Position numbers and translations under genes: made by a program
DNA from: Syntrophobacter sp. SbD1
GTDB taxonomy: Bacteria; Desulfobacterota; Syntrophobacteria; Syntrophobacterales; Syntrophobacteraceae
Length of the DNA: 62,575 bases
Assembly (NCBI GenBank): GCA_900290365.1
Contig: OMOE01000141.1
Location: forward strand, 19,133 to 81,707
Direction of reading: 5' to 3'
Notes under the pieces: model-generated
The model's database searches: none
The model's input: only the letters and a program-made list of their open reading frames with translations
What the model was told of the DNA's origin: nothing
In this document: positions 9,274 through 19,073 of the stretch, one piece after another
Numbering within the stretch: the first letter of the stretch is position 1
Layout: each line of letters starts with the position of its first letter

Positions 9274-11225
9274 GAGTCTAATTCCTTAAGAGAGTTGTAT
9301 TGATCTAGCACTTCCGGGTTAGCGAGGGCAAAACGGTTCTCGACATCCTTGCCATGAATGATATTGCGTACTGCCAGTTCCACCTTCTTGCCGCTAAGAG
9401 TGTAAGGAATATCTGCAACAGCGATGATCTTGGCCGGGACATGCCTGGGTGTGGTATTTTGGCGAATCGTGCTCTTGATGCGTTTCAAAAGCTCTTCATC
9501 CAATTCGCATCCTTGGCGGAGCTTAACAAAAAGGATGACTCGAACATCATTTTCCCAATCCTGTCCTATCACAAGGCTGTCGAGAATTTCCGGAATGGTT
9601 TCGACTTGTCGATAAATCTCGGCCGTGCCGATGCGCACTCCGCCCGGATTGAGCGTTGCATCCGAACGCCCATGGATGATCACTCCACCATGCATGGTGA
9701 TCTCGATGTGATCACCATGGGCCCAAACGCCTGGATAAGACTCGAAGTAGGCGCTTCGATACTTCCGGCCTTCGGAATCGTTCCAGAACCCGACCGGCAT
9801 CGAGGGGGCAGCCGCGGTGCATACCAGTTCACCTTTTTTTCCAATGACCGGATTGCCGTCTTGATCGTATGCCTCAACTTTCATCCCTAGTCCCCGGCAT
9901 TGCAGTTCCCCGGCATATACCGGTCCTATCGGGTTTCCGAGCATAAAGCAGGATATGATATCGGTCCCCCCGGAGATGGAAGAAAGGACAATGTCACTTT
10001 TGATGTCCCGATATACGTATTCGAAGCTTTCAATTGAAAGTGGTGACCCGGTGGAGAGCACCGCCCTGAGCGGAGAAAGGTCGAAAGCCTTACCTGGTTT
10101 TACACCTGCCTTTTCGATACCGGAAAGATACTTTGCGCTTGTTCCGAAAACGGAGACTTTCTCGTCCTGTGCAAGGCGCCATAGAACATCAGGATTCCGG
10201 TGAAAAGGAGATCCATCGTAAAGAAGCACACGTACCCCCAGGGCAAGCGAGCTTACGAGCCAATTCCACATCATCCAACCGCAGGTCGTATAATAAAAGA
10301 TGGTGTCTTCACGCTTCAGGTCAGTGTGTAGCTTCAACTCCTTCAAATGCTGAACGAGCGTTCCAGCCGCCTCATGCACGATGCACTTCGGAGCGCCGGT
10401 CGTACCGGATGAGTACATAATGTAGACGGGATGGTTTGCTGGGAGTTGCTCGAAAACCAGTTCGGGAACCTCTCCCCTAGAGAGAAAATCATCGTAAAGC
10501 ACTCCCTTGGGAACACCCGAAATGTCAGGCTTGGAATCGGTATAGGGCACTACGATAATGTGTTCCACCGTGGGCAATTCTTTTGCGATTCCCCCAATTA
10601 ACGAGAGGGAATCAAACTTCTTTCCGCCGTAACTATATCCATTGGCTGTGAAAAGGACTTGGGGACCGATCTGTCCAAACCTGTCGAGCAAGCCTCCGGA
10701 ACCGAAATCGGGAGAACATGATGACCATGTCGCGCCGATGCTGGTTGCCGCAAGCATAGCCACCACGGTTTCAATCATATTCGGCATAAAGCCGGCAATG
10801 CGGTCACCCGGCTTTATGCCGATATTGCGCAAAGAACATGCTAGGCGTGCGACCTGGTCGTAAAGCTCCGCGTTGGTGATACTGACAGTGGATGCGGCTT
10901 CTCCCTTAAAACTAAGGGCGACCCGATCATCCCTGTATCTGAGCAAATTTTCAGCAAAGTTAAGCCGCGCCCCTTCAAACCACTTGGCTCCGGGTAGCTT
11001 GGAGGCCTCGTCGATGATAAATTCATAAGGCTTGCTGAATATTACACCGGAGTAATTCCAGACAGCTTCCCAGAAAAGGGGGATTTCATTAATCGACCAC
11101 CTGTAAAGCTCGTCATAGCTGGAAATTGACATGCCATAGCGTTCGTTAACATACCGGATAAACTGATACATATTGGTGCTCTTCACTCGTTCTTCCGAGG
11201 GTTCCCAAAGCAGTTTACTCATCAT
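9270..11225 (-). CDS. Acetoacetyl-CoA synthetase (acetoacetate-CoA ligase)
   Basis: Activates acetoacetate (or a related 3-oxo acid) with ATP to the CoA thioester, feeding thiolase. 651 aa, usual length for the AacS subgroup. ANL-superfamily motifs: phosphate loop YSSGTTGAPKCIVH, CGWMMWNW, GGTDIISCF, HGDHIEI and the C-terminal SGKKVE with the adenylation lysine. The N-terminus (LWEPSEERVKSTNMYQF) is typical of AacS. The start (ATGATG at 11225) overlaps the relic reading frame of the upstream molybdopterin oxidoreductase pseudogene; the stop overlaps the Usp start. Presence in the operon suggests the pathway yields acetoacetate or a branched 3-oxo acid. Confidence 0.9.
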   Translation of the reverse strand: MMSKLLWEPSEERVKSTNMYQFIRYVNERYGMSISSYDELYRWSINEIPLFWEAVWNYSGVIFSKPYEFIIDEASKLPGAKWFEGARLNFAENLLRYRDDRVALSFKGEAASTVSITNAELYDQVARLACSLRNIGIKPGDRIAGFMPNMIETVVAMLAATSIGATWSSCSPDFGSGGLLDRFGQIGPQVLFTANGYSYGGKKFDSLSLIGGIAKELPTVEHIIVVPYTDSKPDISGVPKGVLYDDFLSRGEVPELVFEQLPANHPVYIMYSSGTTGAPKCIVHEAAGTLVQHLKELKLHTDLKREDTIFYYTTCGWMMWNWLVSSLALGVRVLLYDGSPFHRNPDVLWRLAQDEKVSVFGTSAKYLSGIEKAGVKPGKAFDLSPLRAVLSTGSPLSIESFEYVYRDIKSDIVLSSISGGTDIISCFMLGNPIGPVYAGELQCRGLGMKVEAYDQDGNPVIGKKGELVCTAAAPSMPVGFWNDSEGRKYRSAYFESYPGVWAHGDHIEITMHGGVIIHGRSDATLNPGGVRIGTAEIYRQVETIPEILDSLVIGQDWENDVRVILFVKLRQGCELDEELLKRIKSTIRQNTTPRHVPAKIIAVADIPYTLSGKKVELAVRNIIHGKDVENRFALANPEVLDQYNSLKELDS

Positions 11226-12327
11226 TACCTCTTATGTTCATATGTGGAGATTGGGTTAGTCCCTTTTCCGCTTTGGTTTCATCGGAAAGCGTATCAATCA
11301 GCAAGTCAAGATCGTTAAACGTATGTTCGCCGAGAATGTTTCCACCCGGTATATCCACATTGCCAGTCAGGGCTGGAGAAATGCCCACCGCTCTCCCATT
11401 TTAAAAAGCGTTCGTATTATGTTCAAGGGCATTTCCCCATGTCAGCGCAGCCGGCTTGCTTGTAGCGTACATTCTGGCTGCGGCCCTGATCTTGTCCGCC
11501 GACACCCAGGTTATCTCCGCCGCCCACTCCGGCGTGCACGGATGGACTCTTTCTTTCAGTTCTTCGAAACCAACGGTCCATTCTTGAACGAACTTCTTGT
11601 CATATAGTGATTCCTCAATAATCACATGATTGAAGGCCAACGCCAGCGCCTCATCCGTGCCGGGTCGCACAGGAAGCCAGATGTCAGCCATCTTGGCCAT
11701 ATGGGTTTCGCGAGGATCGACCACTATGAGCTTTTTGCCCTTGCTCAAAAATCGCCTGACACTGAACTGGCTTTCGGCGTCGGGGCCTGACACGTAAGGG
11801 TGTTTACCCCAGCACAAGAGGCATTCCGGGTATACGTTGCTGCCATAACCGTAATCGCTGATAATCAGATCGCCGTAAGTCAGGCATGAGACAATAATGC
11901 GTGGAATAAAACACTGAGCCGTGCCAGGTTCGATCCAGTTCGGAGAACCCAGTGCATGGGTAAACCGCACAACATGTGGAAAGTAATAGCGTCCGGTTCC
12001 ATGGGCGACAGCGATGCTTTCAGGACCGTATACGTTTCGAATATCCTTTATCTTTGCGGTCAGAATTTCATATGCCTCGTCCCAGGTTATCCGTTCCCAT
12101 TTTCCTTCTCCGCGTTCTCCTATGCGCTTCACAGGGTGGATAATTCGATCCGGATGATATAGATGATCGATACTGGCCAAGCCCTTAGCGCAAATCATTC
12201 CCCGACTAATTGGCGAGTCCGGGTCACCTTCGATCTTAATGACTTTTTCGTCCCTCAAATGCACAAGAACCCCGCACCCTCCGTGGCACATTCTGCATGC
12301 ACTTTTGAGTACTTTATCTCCGGACAT
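11215..12327 (-). pseudogene. Molybdopterin oxidoreductase, broken by an in-frame TAA and 3' truncated
   Basis: DMSO-reductase-family catalytic subunit. The N-terminus carries the 4Fe-4S ligands (CRMCHGGCG, then MICAKG), followed by the GDPDSPISRG and WDEAYEIL blocks. The open frame ends after 308 aa at TAA (11401-11403) in a conserved stretch: ...EHNTNAF-stop-NGRAVGISPALTGNVDIPGG. Family proteins have Gln there, so CAA to TAA explains the stop. The frame then runs 61 more codons to a stop at 11215, overlapping the acetoacetyl-CoA synthetase start. Family members are usually 650-750 aa, so the C-terminal half (including the cofactor cap domain) is gone. It is probably inactive, or an N-terminal fragment only. 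It lies 22 nt after the RND gene. Confidence 0.85.
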
Positions 12328-12349
12328 TTATCGTCTCTCCTTTGATGCA

Positions 12350-14800
12350 TTAAACGGGGAAGACTTTCAACTCCGAAGGCTTTGTTTCGCCAGTGGCCCG
12401 GACATTAGCCTTTGGACCCATCGCCCGCTGCGGCAGAAGAAATCGCGCAAGAGACGGCAACAGAATCAGGGTGCCCAACATATTCCATAGGAACATAAAG
12501 GCGAGCATGATCCCCATATCCGCCTGGAACTTGATCGGCGAAAAAGCCCAGGTGGCAACCGCCGCAGCCAGCGTAACTCCCACCAGTATGACGACCCTGC
12601 CCGTAAAAAGGAGCGTTCGGTAGTACGCATCGGACAGGGTCCTTCCTGCCCGCAAGTGTCCCAGCATGACGCTTAGCAGGTAGAGTGCGTAATCCACGCC
12701 GATCCCGACACCGAGTGCAATCACAGGTAAAGTCGAGACCTTGACTCCAATCCCCAGCCGAACCATGAGCGCTTCTGCCAGGATGGATGTCAGCATTAAC
12801 GGAATGACCGCGCAAAGAACAGCGCGCCAGGAGCGGAATGTGATGTAGCACAACAGAATTACCGCGCCGTAAACCATAAACAGCATCTGACGGTTGGCTT
12901 TCTTGACGACAATATTGGTCGCTGCATCGATTCCAGCGCTGCCGGCGCCCAGCAGGAAGGTGGCATTCTCCGTGTTGTTTTCAGCGGCGAAGGCCTCGAC
13001 CGTATTAACCACATCGGTCAGAGTATCGGCCTTGTGGTCCTTTAGGTAGGTGTACACGGTCAACAGGTCACAAGTATCGTTGTAAAGCCCTCGTGGCGCA
13101 TTGGAAGTGATCGCATTTACCATAACCTGGTTGTGCGGGACCTCGTACCATTTCAAGCTGCCTTCACTTAGCCCTGCAAAGACTTGCCGGTTGAGCAGCG
13201 CCAGGGAATTCGTAGACTCCACCCCTTTCAACTGGCGCAGGTCCCACTCCAGAGCGTCCAGCCGAATCACTGTATCGTAGAGGCTGCACTTGCCCATGGG
13301 GGTCTCCACAAGGACGGCGAGTACGTCGCTGCTGGCCCCGTAGTTGGCCTGCATGAAGGCGTTATCGCGGTTGTAACGGGAATCTGAACGCAATTCCGGC
13401 GCACCGGGGTCGAGGTCCCCTATTTTCAAGTCCCTACTCACTGCGTAGCCTCCCACAGCCAGAGCTACACTGCATGCAATGGCTGTGACGGCCCACCGGC
13501 GCTTGGTGAACAGGTCAAGAATTCTCCAGACGATGTGCGGGGCTTCCCCCGACCTGCCGGCCTCTTCCGCCTTGAGGCTTCTAAGCGCGGCTTTCGGGCT
13601 CACACCCACGTAGCTCAAAAATACCGGCACCAGGATAAGGTTGGTGAAAATGATCACGGCGACCCCCATGCTGGCAATGAGGGCGAGTTCCTTGATTACA
13701 TCTATATCGATGATCATGAGCACCGCAAAGCCCACGGCGTCGGCCATGAGCGCCGTCAGCCCTGCAAGAAACAGTCTGCGGAAAGTGTAGCGGGCGGCGA
13801 CCTGCCTGTGCGTACCGCGCCCAATGTCCTGCATGACGCCGTTCATTTTCTGGGCGCCGTGGCTCATGGCTATGGCGAACACCAAGAACGGCACCAAAAC
13901 GGAATAGGGGTCGAGTTCATAGCCCAGGCTCGATGAAAGCCCCAGTTGCCAGATGACGCCTATAAGCGAGCAGGCAACCACCACGAACGTACTCCGGAGG
14001 CAGCGCGTATACCAATAGAGCACGGCAAGTGAAATCAGGAATGCTACGCCAAAGAAAAGAAATATCTGGCGGACGCCTTCGATGAGGTCCCCCGCCACTT
14101 TGGCAAAGCCAGTGATATGGATCTGAATGGCATCGCTTTGATATTTAGTCCGAAGTGCTTCGAGGTTATCCGAGAACTTCCCGTAATCCAAAGGCTTCCC
14201 TGTGTTGGAGTCCTTTGAAAGCAAAGGGACAAAGATTATGCTCGACTTGTGATTCAAAGCCACGATCTGGCCGATTTCATGCGACCGCTCAACGTTTCGT
14301 CGAACCTGCTCCACGCTTTCGTCCGATCCGTTATAGTCGTTGGGGATTACCGGGCCCCCTTCGTAGCCCTCTTCGGTAACCCCAACCCAGCGTGTCCCAG
14401 GTGACCAAAGGGACCTCATGTACGCGCGATCCACACCGGGCAGTAGAAAAACCTCGTCGGAAATCTTTTGCAGGGTGCCCAGGTAGGCAGCATCGTAGAT
14501 CGTTCCCTTTGTCGCCTCTACCGCGATCCGCACCGCGTTCCCGAGTCCTCCGAGATCCGCCTTGTGCTTGAGATAGTTGGCTATATAGGGATGTCCGGTG
14601 GGAATGGTCTTCTCAAAGTTGGCGTTCAGGCGCAGGTGAGCAGCCTGGTAGCCAAGCACGGCGGTGATAATGATGCACAGTGCAACCAGCACCCCACGGT
14701 TGTTAAAAAGTATTTGCTCTACAATCGAACCGGATTTTTTGTCGAATTCTTCCAGGTTACGTATGACCGGTTGAACCTCATCATGACTTCCGTGCATCAT
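12350..14800 (-). CDS. RND/MMPL-family transporter permease
   Basis: 816 aa inner-membrane protein with the duplicated RND layout: TM1 (GVLVALCIIITAVLGYQ) at residue ~35, a large periplasmic loop, a TM block at ~235-400, a second TM at ~435 (AVTAIACSVALAVGGYAV), another loop and a final TM block at ~640-795. GxGxDYALY and related motifs mark the MMPL/SSD-like branch (COG1033), which moves lipids and other hydrophobic molecules rather than drugs via a tripartite pump; no membrane-fusion protein is nearby. Its ATG overlaps the stop of the YCF48-type gene. In this operon it probably works with the DUF1329 and DUF1302 proteins. Confidence 0.9.
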   Translation of the reverse strand: MMHGSHDEVQPVIRNLEEFDKKSGSIVEQILFNNRGVLVALCIIITAVLGYQAAHLRLNANFEKTIPTGHPYIANYLKHKADLGGLGNAVRIAVEATKGTIYDAAYLGTLQKISDEVFLLPGVDRAYMRSLWSPGTRWVGVTEEGYEGGPVIPNDYNGSDESVEQVRRNVERSHEIGQIVALNHKSSIIFVPLLSKDSNTGKPLDYGKFSDNLEALRTKYQSDAIQIHITGFAKVAGDLIEGVRQIFLFFGVAFLISLAVLYWYTRCLRSTFVVVACSLIGVIWQLGLSSSLGYELDPYSVLVPFLVFAIAMSHGAQKMNGVMQDIGRGTHRQVAARYTFRRLFLAGLTALMADAVGFAVLMIIDIDVIKELALIASMGVAVIIFTNLILVPVFLSYVGVSPKAALRSLKAEEAGRSGEAPHIVWRILDLFTKRRWAVTAIACSVALAVGGYAVSRDLKIGDLDPGAPELRSDSRYNRDNAFMQANYGASSDVLAVLVETPMGKCSLYDTVIRLDALEWDLRQLKGVESTNSLALLNRQVFAGLSEGSLKWYEVPHNQVMVNAITSNAPRGLYNDTCDLLTVYTYLKDHKADTLTDVVNTVEAFAAENNTENATFLLGAGSAGIDAATNIVVKKANRQMLFMVYGAVILLCYITFRSWRAVLCAVIPLMLTSILAEALMVRLGIGVKVSTLPVIALGVGIGVDYALYLLSVMLGHLRAGRTLSDAYYRTLLFTGRVVILVGVTLAAAVATWAFSPIKFQADMGIMLAFMFLWNMLGTLILLPSLARFLLPQRAMGPKANVRATGETKPSELKVFPV

Positions 14801-15912
14801 TGAACACCTCCGGTCTTTGCTTCACGGGCTGCCCCGGACAGCGGAACTCGAATGACTCCTCCAAGACCCACAGTCACAAGGGTTTTTCCATTTCCCAGTG
14901 CTATCATGGCAGCCACCGGCGGCAGGGGTTGAGTGTCAAGCAGATACAATGTCCGTCCCTGATCTCGACTCTCCAGGAGAGACCCTGCCTGATTGGCGAA
15001 GACCAGGGTCCCGTCAGGGAGGACTGTTGAGGCGCCAAGGGAGACCGGCACGGGGTCTTCCCCCTGCGTAAACGACCTTCCCTGGTCTGCGGTCCAATAA
15101 ACGTTTCCGCGAAGACCCCCCAATACGATCACGCCGGACCTCTCGGCGTCGAGTGTGAAGAAGGTGCCGCCGTACGGTGTTTCGATCCTCGTGAATTTAC
15201 GCCCTTTATCGGTTGAGCGCAGGAACAGCCCCTGCTCACCCGCTATATAGAGATCGCCGCCGACAGCCTGGATTGCGTAAAGGTGGCTGCCTTTGGGATT
15301 TTCGACGTGATCCATCCAGGGCTGCCAAGTTTTTCCGCCATTTTCCGTGCGAAAAATCAACCCATAGGCGCCGACTATAAAGCCGGTTTGGTTGTCCTCG
15401 AAATAGAGGTCAAGGAAAGGCTTGTCGGGTCCGTCGTTAACAAGGAGTTGAGCGGCATCAAGTTGCTTTCTTGCTGTCTCACCATCGGGGCCGCCACGGT
15501 CTGCGTTGGCCATGGCCGCTTCCACGGCAAGTTTTGCCCCTGCCACGCCGTCGAGTTGCTTAGTCCAGGTCTCGCCCCTGTCCTCCGTATGCAGCACAAT
15601 GCCAGAATGACCTACTGCCCAGCCACGGGTCGGTGTGAGGAACTTTACGCAAGTCAAAGACACTCTCGTTGGCACATCAACCTGGCGCCAGGTCTGCCCC
15701 TCATTATCCGAGAGGATCACGAGTCCGCGCTCCCCTACGGCAACCAGCCGGCTGCCGGCCAGAGCCACATCAAGCAGTACGCATTGGGCAGGGTTGTGCA
15801 CCTGTAGCGCGGGGCTGTCCAACGGGTCCGACACTGTCAAGCCACCGGCAAAAACCGGCCCGGGAACCCCGACAATCAGGACTAACATAAAAGCAACCAC
15901 TATTCGTTGCAT
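14797..15912 (-). CDS. Exported YCF48/BNR-type beta-propeller protein
   Basis: 371 aa. Signal peptide at residues 1-22 (MQRIVVAFMLVLIVGVPGPV, Ala-rich cleavage site), so periplasmic. It carries repeated Asp-box motifs (DNEGQTWRQV, EDRGETWTKQ, ENGGKTWQPW, TDKGRKFTRI, ADQGRSFTQG) that build a beta-propeller of the photosystem-assembly YCF48 type. Such proteins recur beside MMPL permeases, DUF1329 and DUF1302 genes in proteobacteria (recalled from genome neighbourhoods, not searched), where they may act as assembly or scaffold factors. It is coupled by a 4-bp overlap to the permease and lies 33 nt after the DUF1329 gene. Confidence 0.85.
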   Translation of the reverse strand: MQRIVVAFMLVLIVGVPGPVFAGGLTVSDPLDSPALQVHNPAQCVLLDVALAGSRLVAVGERGLVILSDNEGQTWRQVDVPTRVSLTCVKFLTPTRGWAVGHSGIVLHTEDRGETWTKQLDGVAGAKLAVEAAMANADRGGPDGETARKQLDAAQLLVNDGPDKPFLDLYFEDNQTGFIVGAYGLIFRTENGGKTWQPWMDHVENPKGSHLYAIQAVGGDLYIAGEQGLFLRSTDKGRKFTRIETPYGGTFFTLDAERSGVIVLGGLRGNVYWTADQGRSFTQGEDPVPVSLGASTVLPDGTLVFANQAGSLLESRDQGRTLYLLDTQPLPPVAAMIALGNGKTLVTVGLGGVIRVPLSGAAREAKTGGVQ

Positions 15913-15945
15913 CTCATCTCCTAAAAACTTCCGGCTAACGGCCGA

Positions 15946-17304
15946 TTAACGCACGCCCTCGCCGGCTAACGCCTCAGGCGTGAAAACACGGTCAGAATAA
16001 TACGGCATAATCTTGTACTGCTCGGGTTTACCGTTCAGGAGCACATTAACGAAGAACGTGCCCCCCAATAAATCGTAATCACCCCAGGTAGTATTAATGG
16101 TCGCAGGAATATCGGGTGCCGTGGCGATGATGGTAAAAAGAGTACGCCACAGTTGTCCATTAGCGTCCCAACGGTCGGCCAGTGCCGCGATCCAGGTGTC
16201 CTCGTCCAAGTAGTATAGATCCCTGGGGGATGTGTTACGCTGGCCTTCGCGAAGTTTTGCTTCCACGACCCAGACACGATGGAGTTCCCAGCGCACGTGA
16301 TCCGGGTTCATATAATGCTCTCCCAGTACTTGATCTATCGCGGGCGCAAAAGTCTTATTAGAATTGTAAGGGATGTACATCTCCTTTTTCCCGACAATAT
16401 TCCAATCAAATGGGCGTAGCGAGTCAGCCCCACCGAACACGTCCACCTCATCGAAAGTCGAGACTCCGGCCGAAAAAGGGGTGGGAGTGTCACAACATGA
16501 AATAGGAAGCCTGCGCACGCGTCTTTGTCCTGTCAGATAGGTCCAGGCCATGGTCTTATCGGGATCATTTTTCAAGATGCCCACGAGTCCTTCGCCCGCA
16601 CGAATCGGAGGCCCGGTGTTGATGGTACGCACGACCCAGTTGTCGCCGTTATATGTCTCCAACGAGCCATCTTTTTTGTAATAGGGCATCTGGGTGTCGT
16701 TAGTACTCTCATTCAACACCACGTGCTTGCCGTCCGCGGTCCCCATGATGCCGGTAAAGGTCATGTGCCAGGAGGCGCCACGCCAGCGTACAAGATGGTT
16801 CCACATTAGCTCAGCGCCGCTTTTGGGTATCGGGAACGCAACACCTCCATAGGCCCCCCCGAGGGTGTACCCGTTGAGCTTGGCGTTTGTTGCATTCTTG
16901 AAGGTATTGTCGTAAACCCATTGGGGAGCCGCGTTGGTGCGCCTGGTCTGGTAAACATCAATCCGATAGTCGGGGTACTTCTTCATGAGCGCCTTAACAC
17001 CCTCGGTAAGCTTGTCTGTGTACTGGTCCATGTTCTTGGCCGAGATCGAGTAAAGCGGTTTGTCTTCCGGGAATGGGTCAGGTCTTTTGCCGCCGTTTAC
17101 AAAACCTGGGATAGGCGTGGTGTACCCTCCATCCCATGCCGGAATGGTTCCTTCCTTGTTTCCTGCTTTTTCCGCTCCAAGCGGTGTTAGCGTAGTCTTG
17201 AGCTGCTCCGCTTCCTGAGCGGATACGGCCGCAAACGCGTTGCCGCTAAGTCCCAGCAACGCACAACAACTGCCGACAACGATTACCTTTCCTAATGTTC
17301 TCAT
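15946..17304 (-). CDS. DUF1329 family exported protein (LolA/LolB-like fold expected)
   Basis: 452 aa with a signal peptide (residues 1-25, ending ALLGLSGNAFAA). Family hallmarks are the early LGAEKAGNKEGTIPAWDGGY segment and aromatic-rich strands throughout. DUF1329 proteins are regarded as periplasmic with a lipoprotein-carrier-like half-barrel, so a role in carrying a hydrophobic ligand across the periplasm is a reasonable inference. ATG 17304 is chosen (not 17349) because GGAGG is 7 nt upstream. It lies 13 nt downstream of the DUF1302 gene and upstream of the YCF48/RND pair, forming a four-gene envelope cassette. Confidence 0.9.
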   Translation of the reverse strand: MRTLGKVIVVGSCCALLGLSGNAFAAVSAQEAEQLKTTLTPLGAEKAGNKEGTIPAWDGGYTTPIPGFVNGGKRPDPFPEDKPLYSISAKNMDQYTDKLTEGVKALMKKYPDYRIDVYQTRRTNAAPQWVYDNTFKNATNAKLNGYTLGGAYGGVAFPIPKSGAELMWNHLVRWRGASWHMTFTGIMGTADGKHVVLNESTNDTQMPYYKKDGSLETYNGDNWVVRTINTGPPIRAGEGLVGILKNDPDKTMAWTYLTGQRRVRRLPISCCDTPTPFSAGVSTFDEVDVFGGADSLRPFDWNIVGKKEMYIPYNSNKTFAPAIDQVLGEHYMNPDHVRWELHRVWVVEAKLREGQRNTSPRDLYYLDEDTWIAALADRWDANGQLWRTLFTIIATAPDIPATINTTWGDYDLLGGTFFVNVLLNGKPEQYKIMPYYSDRVFTPEALAGEGVR

Positions 17305-17317
17305 CCGCTTGCCTCCA

Positions 17318-18982
17318 TTAAAATGTATGTGTAACCGAGAATTGGACATAATCCCTATCAGCTAAGCTCTGATCAAATGAGAATTGGTTATTCGAATTCA
17401 GGGTTGTGCCCGGAGCTCCATAGAAATCAGTGAAGGTTAGGTGAAACCGCCACGTATCCAGGTAAATTACCTGTATCCCGAGGTTGAAATCCCCTCCCTT
17501 GTTGGGTCCGAAGTTATCGATCACCGAAGATGTGCCTATGGGGAAGTAGGACATGCCGATCGGAAAGGTGAGATCAATCCCTGAACAGACCTGGCGATAC
17601 GCCGGTTCGTAAACAAATCGGAACCCCACGGCATTCCTGGTGGTATTGGGGTCCAGAGCGCCCGGGTTATCCGTGATGCAAAGACGCTCGTTCCAGGCAA
17701 TTTCTCCAAGCAGTGTGGCTTCCTTCGAGATAAAGGATGGACCGAAGGAGGTTAGAGTCGAAATCTGAGCGTGTATCGAGTCGCCGACCGCATATAAGGG
17801 ATGGGAGCTGTTGTCGGCCTGCACTCCAGGCAATACCGTCACCGCATCGCTCACCAAAGGCGTATTGACGCGCGCGGATACTTCTCCTGCAAGGTTAACT
17901 ATACCGATTGATGTGCTCGCGCTGGCGCCGTACGACTGGATTCCGTCCGGGTATACAAGGGCGTACTGGCCGACCTGGCCTGTTGCAGGGTTGACCCCGA
18001 CACCAGGGTAGATATAAAGCTGCGGAACTTTCTCGTTGTAGCGAATAGCGTATAGGCCGAAGTCATACTCTCCACACCGGAAGCGGGCATCAATCCCTCC
18101 CTGGCCGGAGTCACTCCCATTGATATCCTGTCCGTGGTACATAGCCGCCAGAGGTCCGCCCGGGATCAGGGGCGGTCCCACGAACAGACGCTCTGCGCCG
18201 GGACCGAAAAAATCCAAAGTCGAGAAATAACTATCCACCCCGGGCAACCTCGTTTGCTCCCAGGCGAGCTGATAATAGGCGCCTATCGAGAACTGAGGGC
18301 TTATCTGCAACTGTCCGCCGATTTGCGGGACGGGCCTAATAATTTCCTTAAACTGCGAGTTCGGCACAGAGAGGAGCTTGATGACATCGATGGGCGCCAT
18401 GCCATTGGCAATTCCATTGTTTCCAAAAAACAGGCTTTCACCCCACAACTGTGCGAACTGTCCGCCACGCCAACTCAGAGTGGACGAGCCAATATCATTG
18501 GAGCCGAAGACGAAGCCATCCAGAAGCTCCGCGTCCAGGCCATGCAGCTTTTGGGTTTCGCTGGGAAAGCTATTGCTGGACCCTAGCCCATTGTAAGTTG
18601 CAGGAGAATTATTGTCGTTTGATGCACGAAAGTAAAACGGGTCGTACCATCCTGCCGCACTAAAGCGTACGCCATAATTTTTGTATTTAACGTCAAACTC
18701 GGACAACAGGTCGAAACGGGCGGAGTCAAAGCCGGCACGGAAGGCACGATCTCCATCGTCCTGGTTGATGTTGGAGGTCAGCACGCTTGAAGGATTATCC
18801 AGCCGATAGAGGGTGCTGAATTTGGCCGTATTATCCAAGCTGATCGTTAGGTCCGGGTCACCCGTGTCGAAGTTAAAGGCCTGTGCAGGCTGGACAACCA
18901 GAAATAAAGCAAGGATGGCCGCGCCCAGGACAGTCATCCACCTTTGATGCCGCAAATCCGAAACGTATGTAGCTCTTTTCAT
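17318..18982 (-). CDS. DUF1302 family outer-membrane beta-barrel protein
   Basis: 554 aa with a long signal peptide (to about residue 35, ...VVQPAQA|FNF). The mature protein is full of alternating amphipathic strands and ends in Phe (QFSVTHTF), the outer-membrane-barrel targeting signature. The N-terminal segment with DLTISLDNTAKFSTLYR and the GGQFAQLWGES motif are DUF1302-like. ATG 18982 is preceded by GGGAGGAGAG and is preferred over the 19162 start. It probably forms a channel or lipid-transfer site in the outer membrane for the cargo handled by DUF1329 and the RND permease. 91 nt separate it from the UroD-family gene. Confidence 0.9.
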   Translation of the reverse strand: MKRATYVSDLRHQRWMTVLGAAILALFLVVQPAQAFNFDTGDPDLTISLDNTAKFSTLYRLDNPSSVLTSNINQDDGDRAFRAGFDSARFDLLSEFDVKYKNYGVRFSAAGWYDPFYFRASNDNNSPATYNGLGSSNSFPSETQKLHGLDAELLDGFVFGSNDIGSSTLSWRGGQFAQLWGESLFFGNNGIANGMAPIDVIKLLSVPNSQFKEIIRPVPQIGGQLQISPQFSIGAYYQLAWEQTRLPGVDSYFSTLDFFGPGAERLFVGPPLIPGGPLAAMYHGQDINGSDSGQGGIDARFRCGEYDFGLYAIRYNEKVPQLYIYPGVGVNPATGQVGQYALVYPDGIQSYGASASTSIGIVNLAGEVSARVNTPLVSDAVTVLPGVQADNSSHPLYAVGDSIHAQISTLTSFGPSFISKEATLLGEIAWNERLCITDNPGALDPNTTRNAVGFRFVYEPAYRQVCSGIDLTFPIGMSYFPIGTSSVIDNFGPNKGGDFNLGIQVIYLDTWRFHLTFTDFYGAPGTTLNSNNQFSFDQSLADRDYVQFSVTHTF

Positions 18983-19073
18983 GATCTCTCTCCTCCCATT
19001 TAGCCGAAGTTCACCGATCTCGTTCATCGCCCCATCTATCCCTACCGAGAGCCTGTTCCTGTGCATCTCCGTT

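Noticed and set aside
11215..12327. Reading the TAA as programmed read-through
   Set aside because: The protein would still end ~60 residues later without the C-terminal half of the enzyme, so read-through would not give a functional product.
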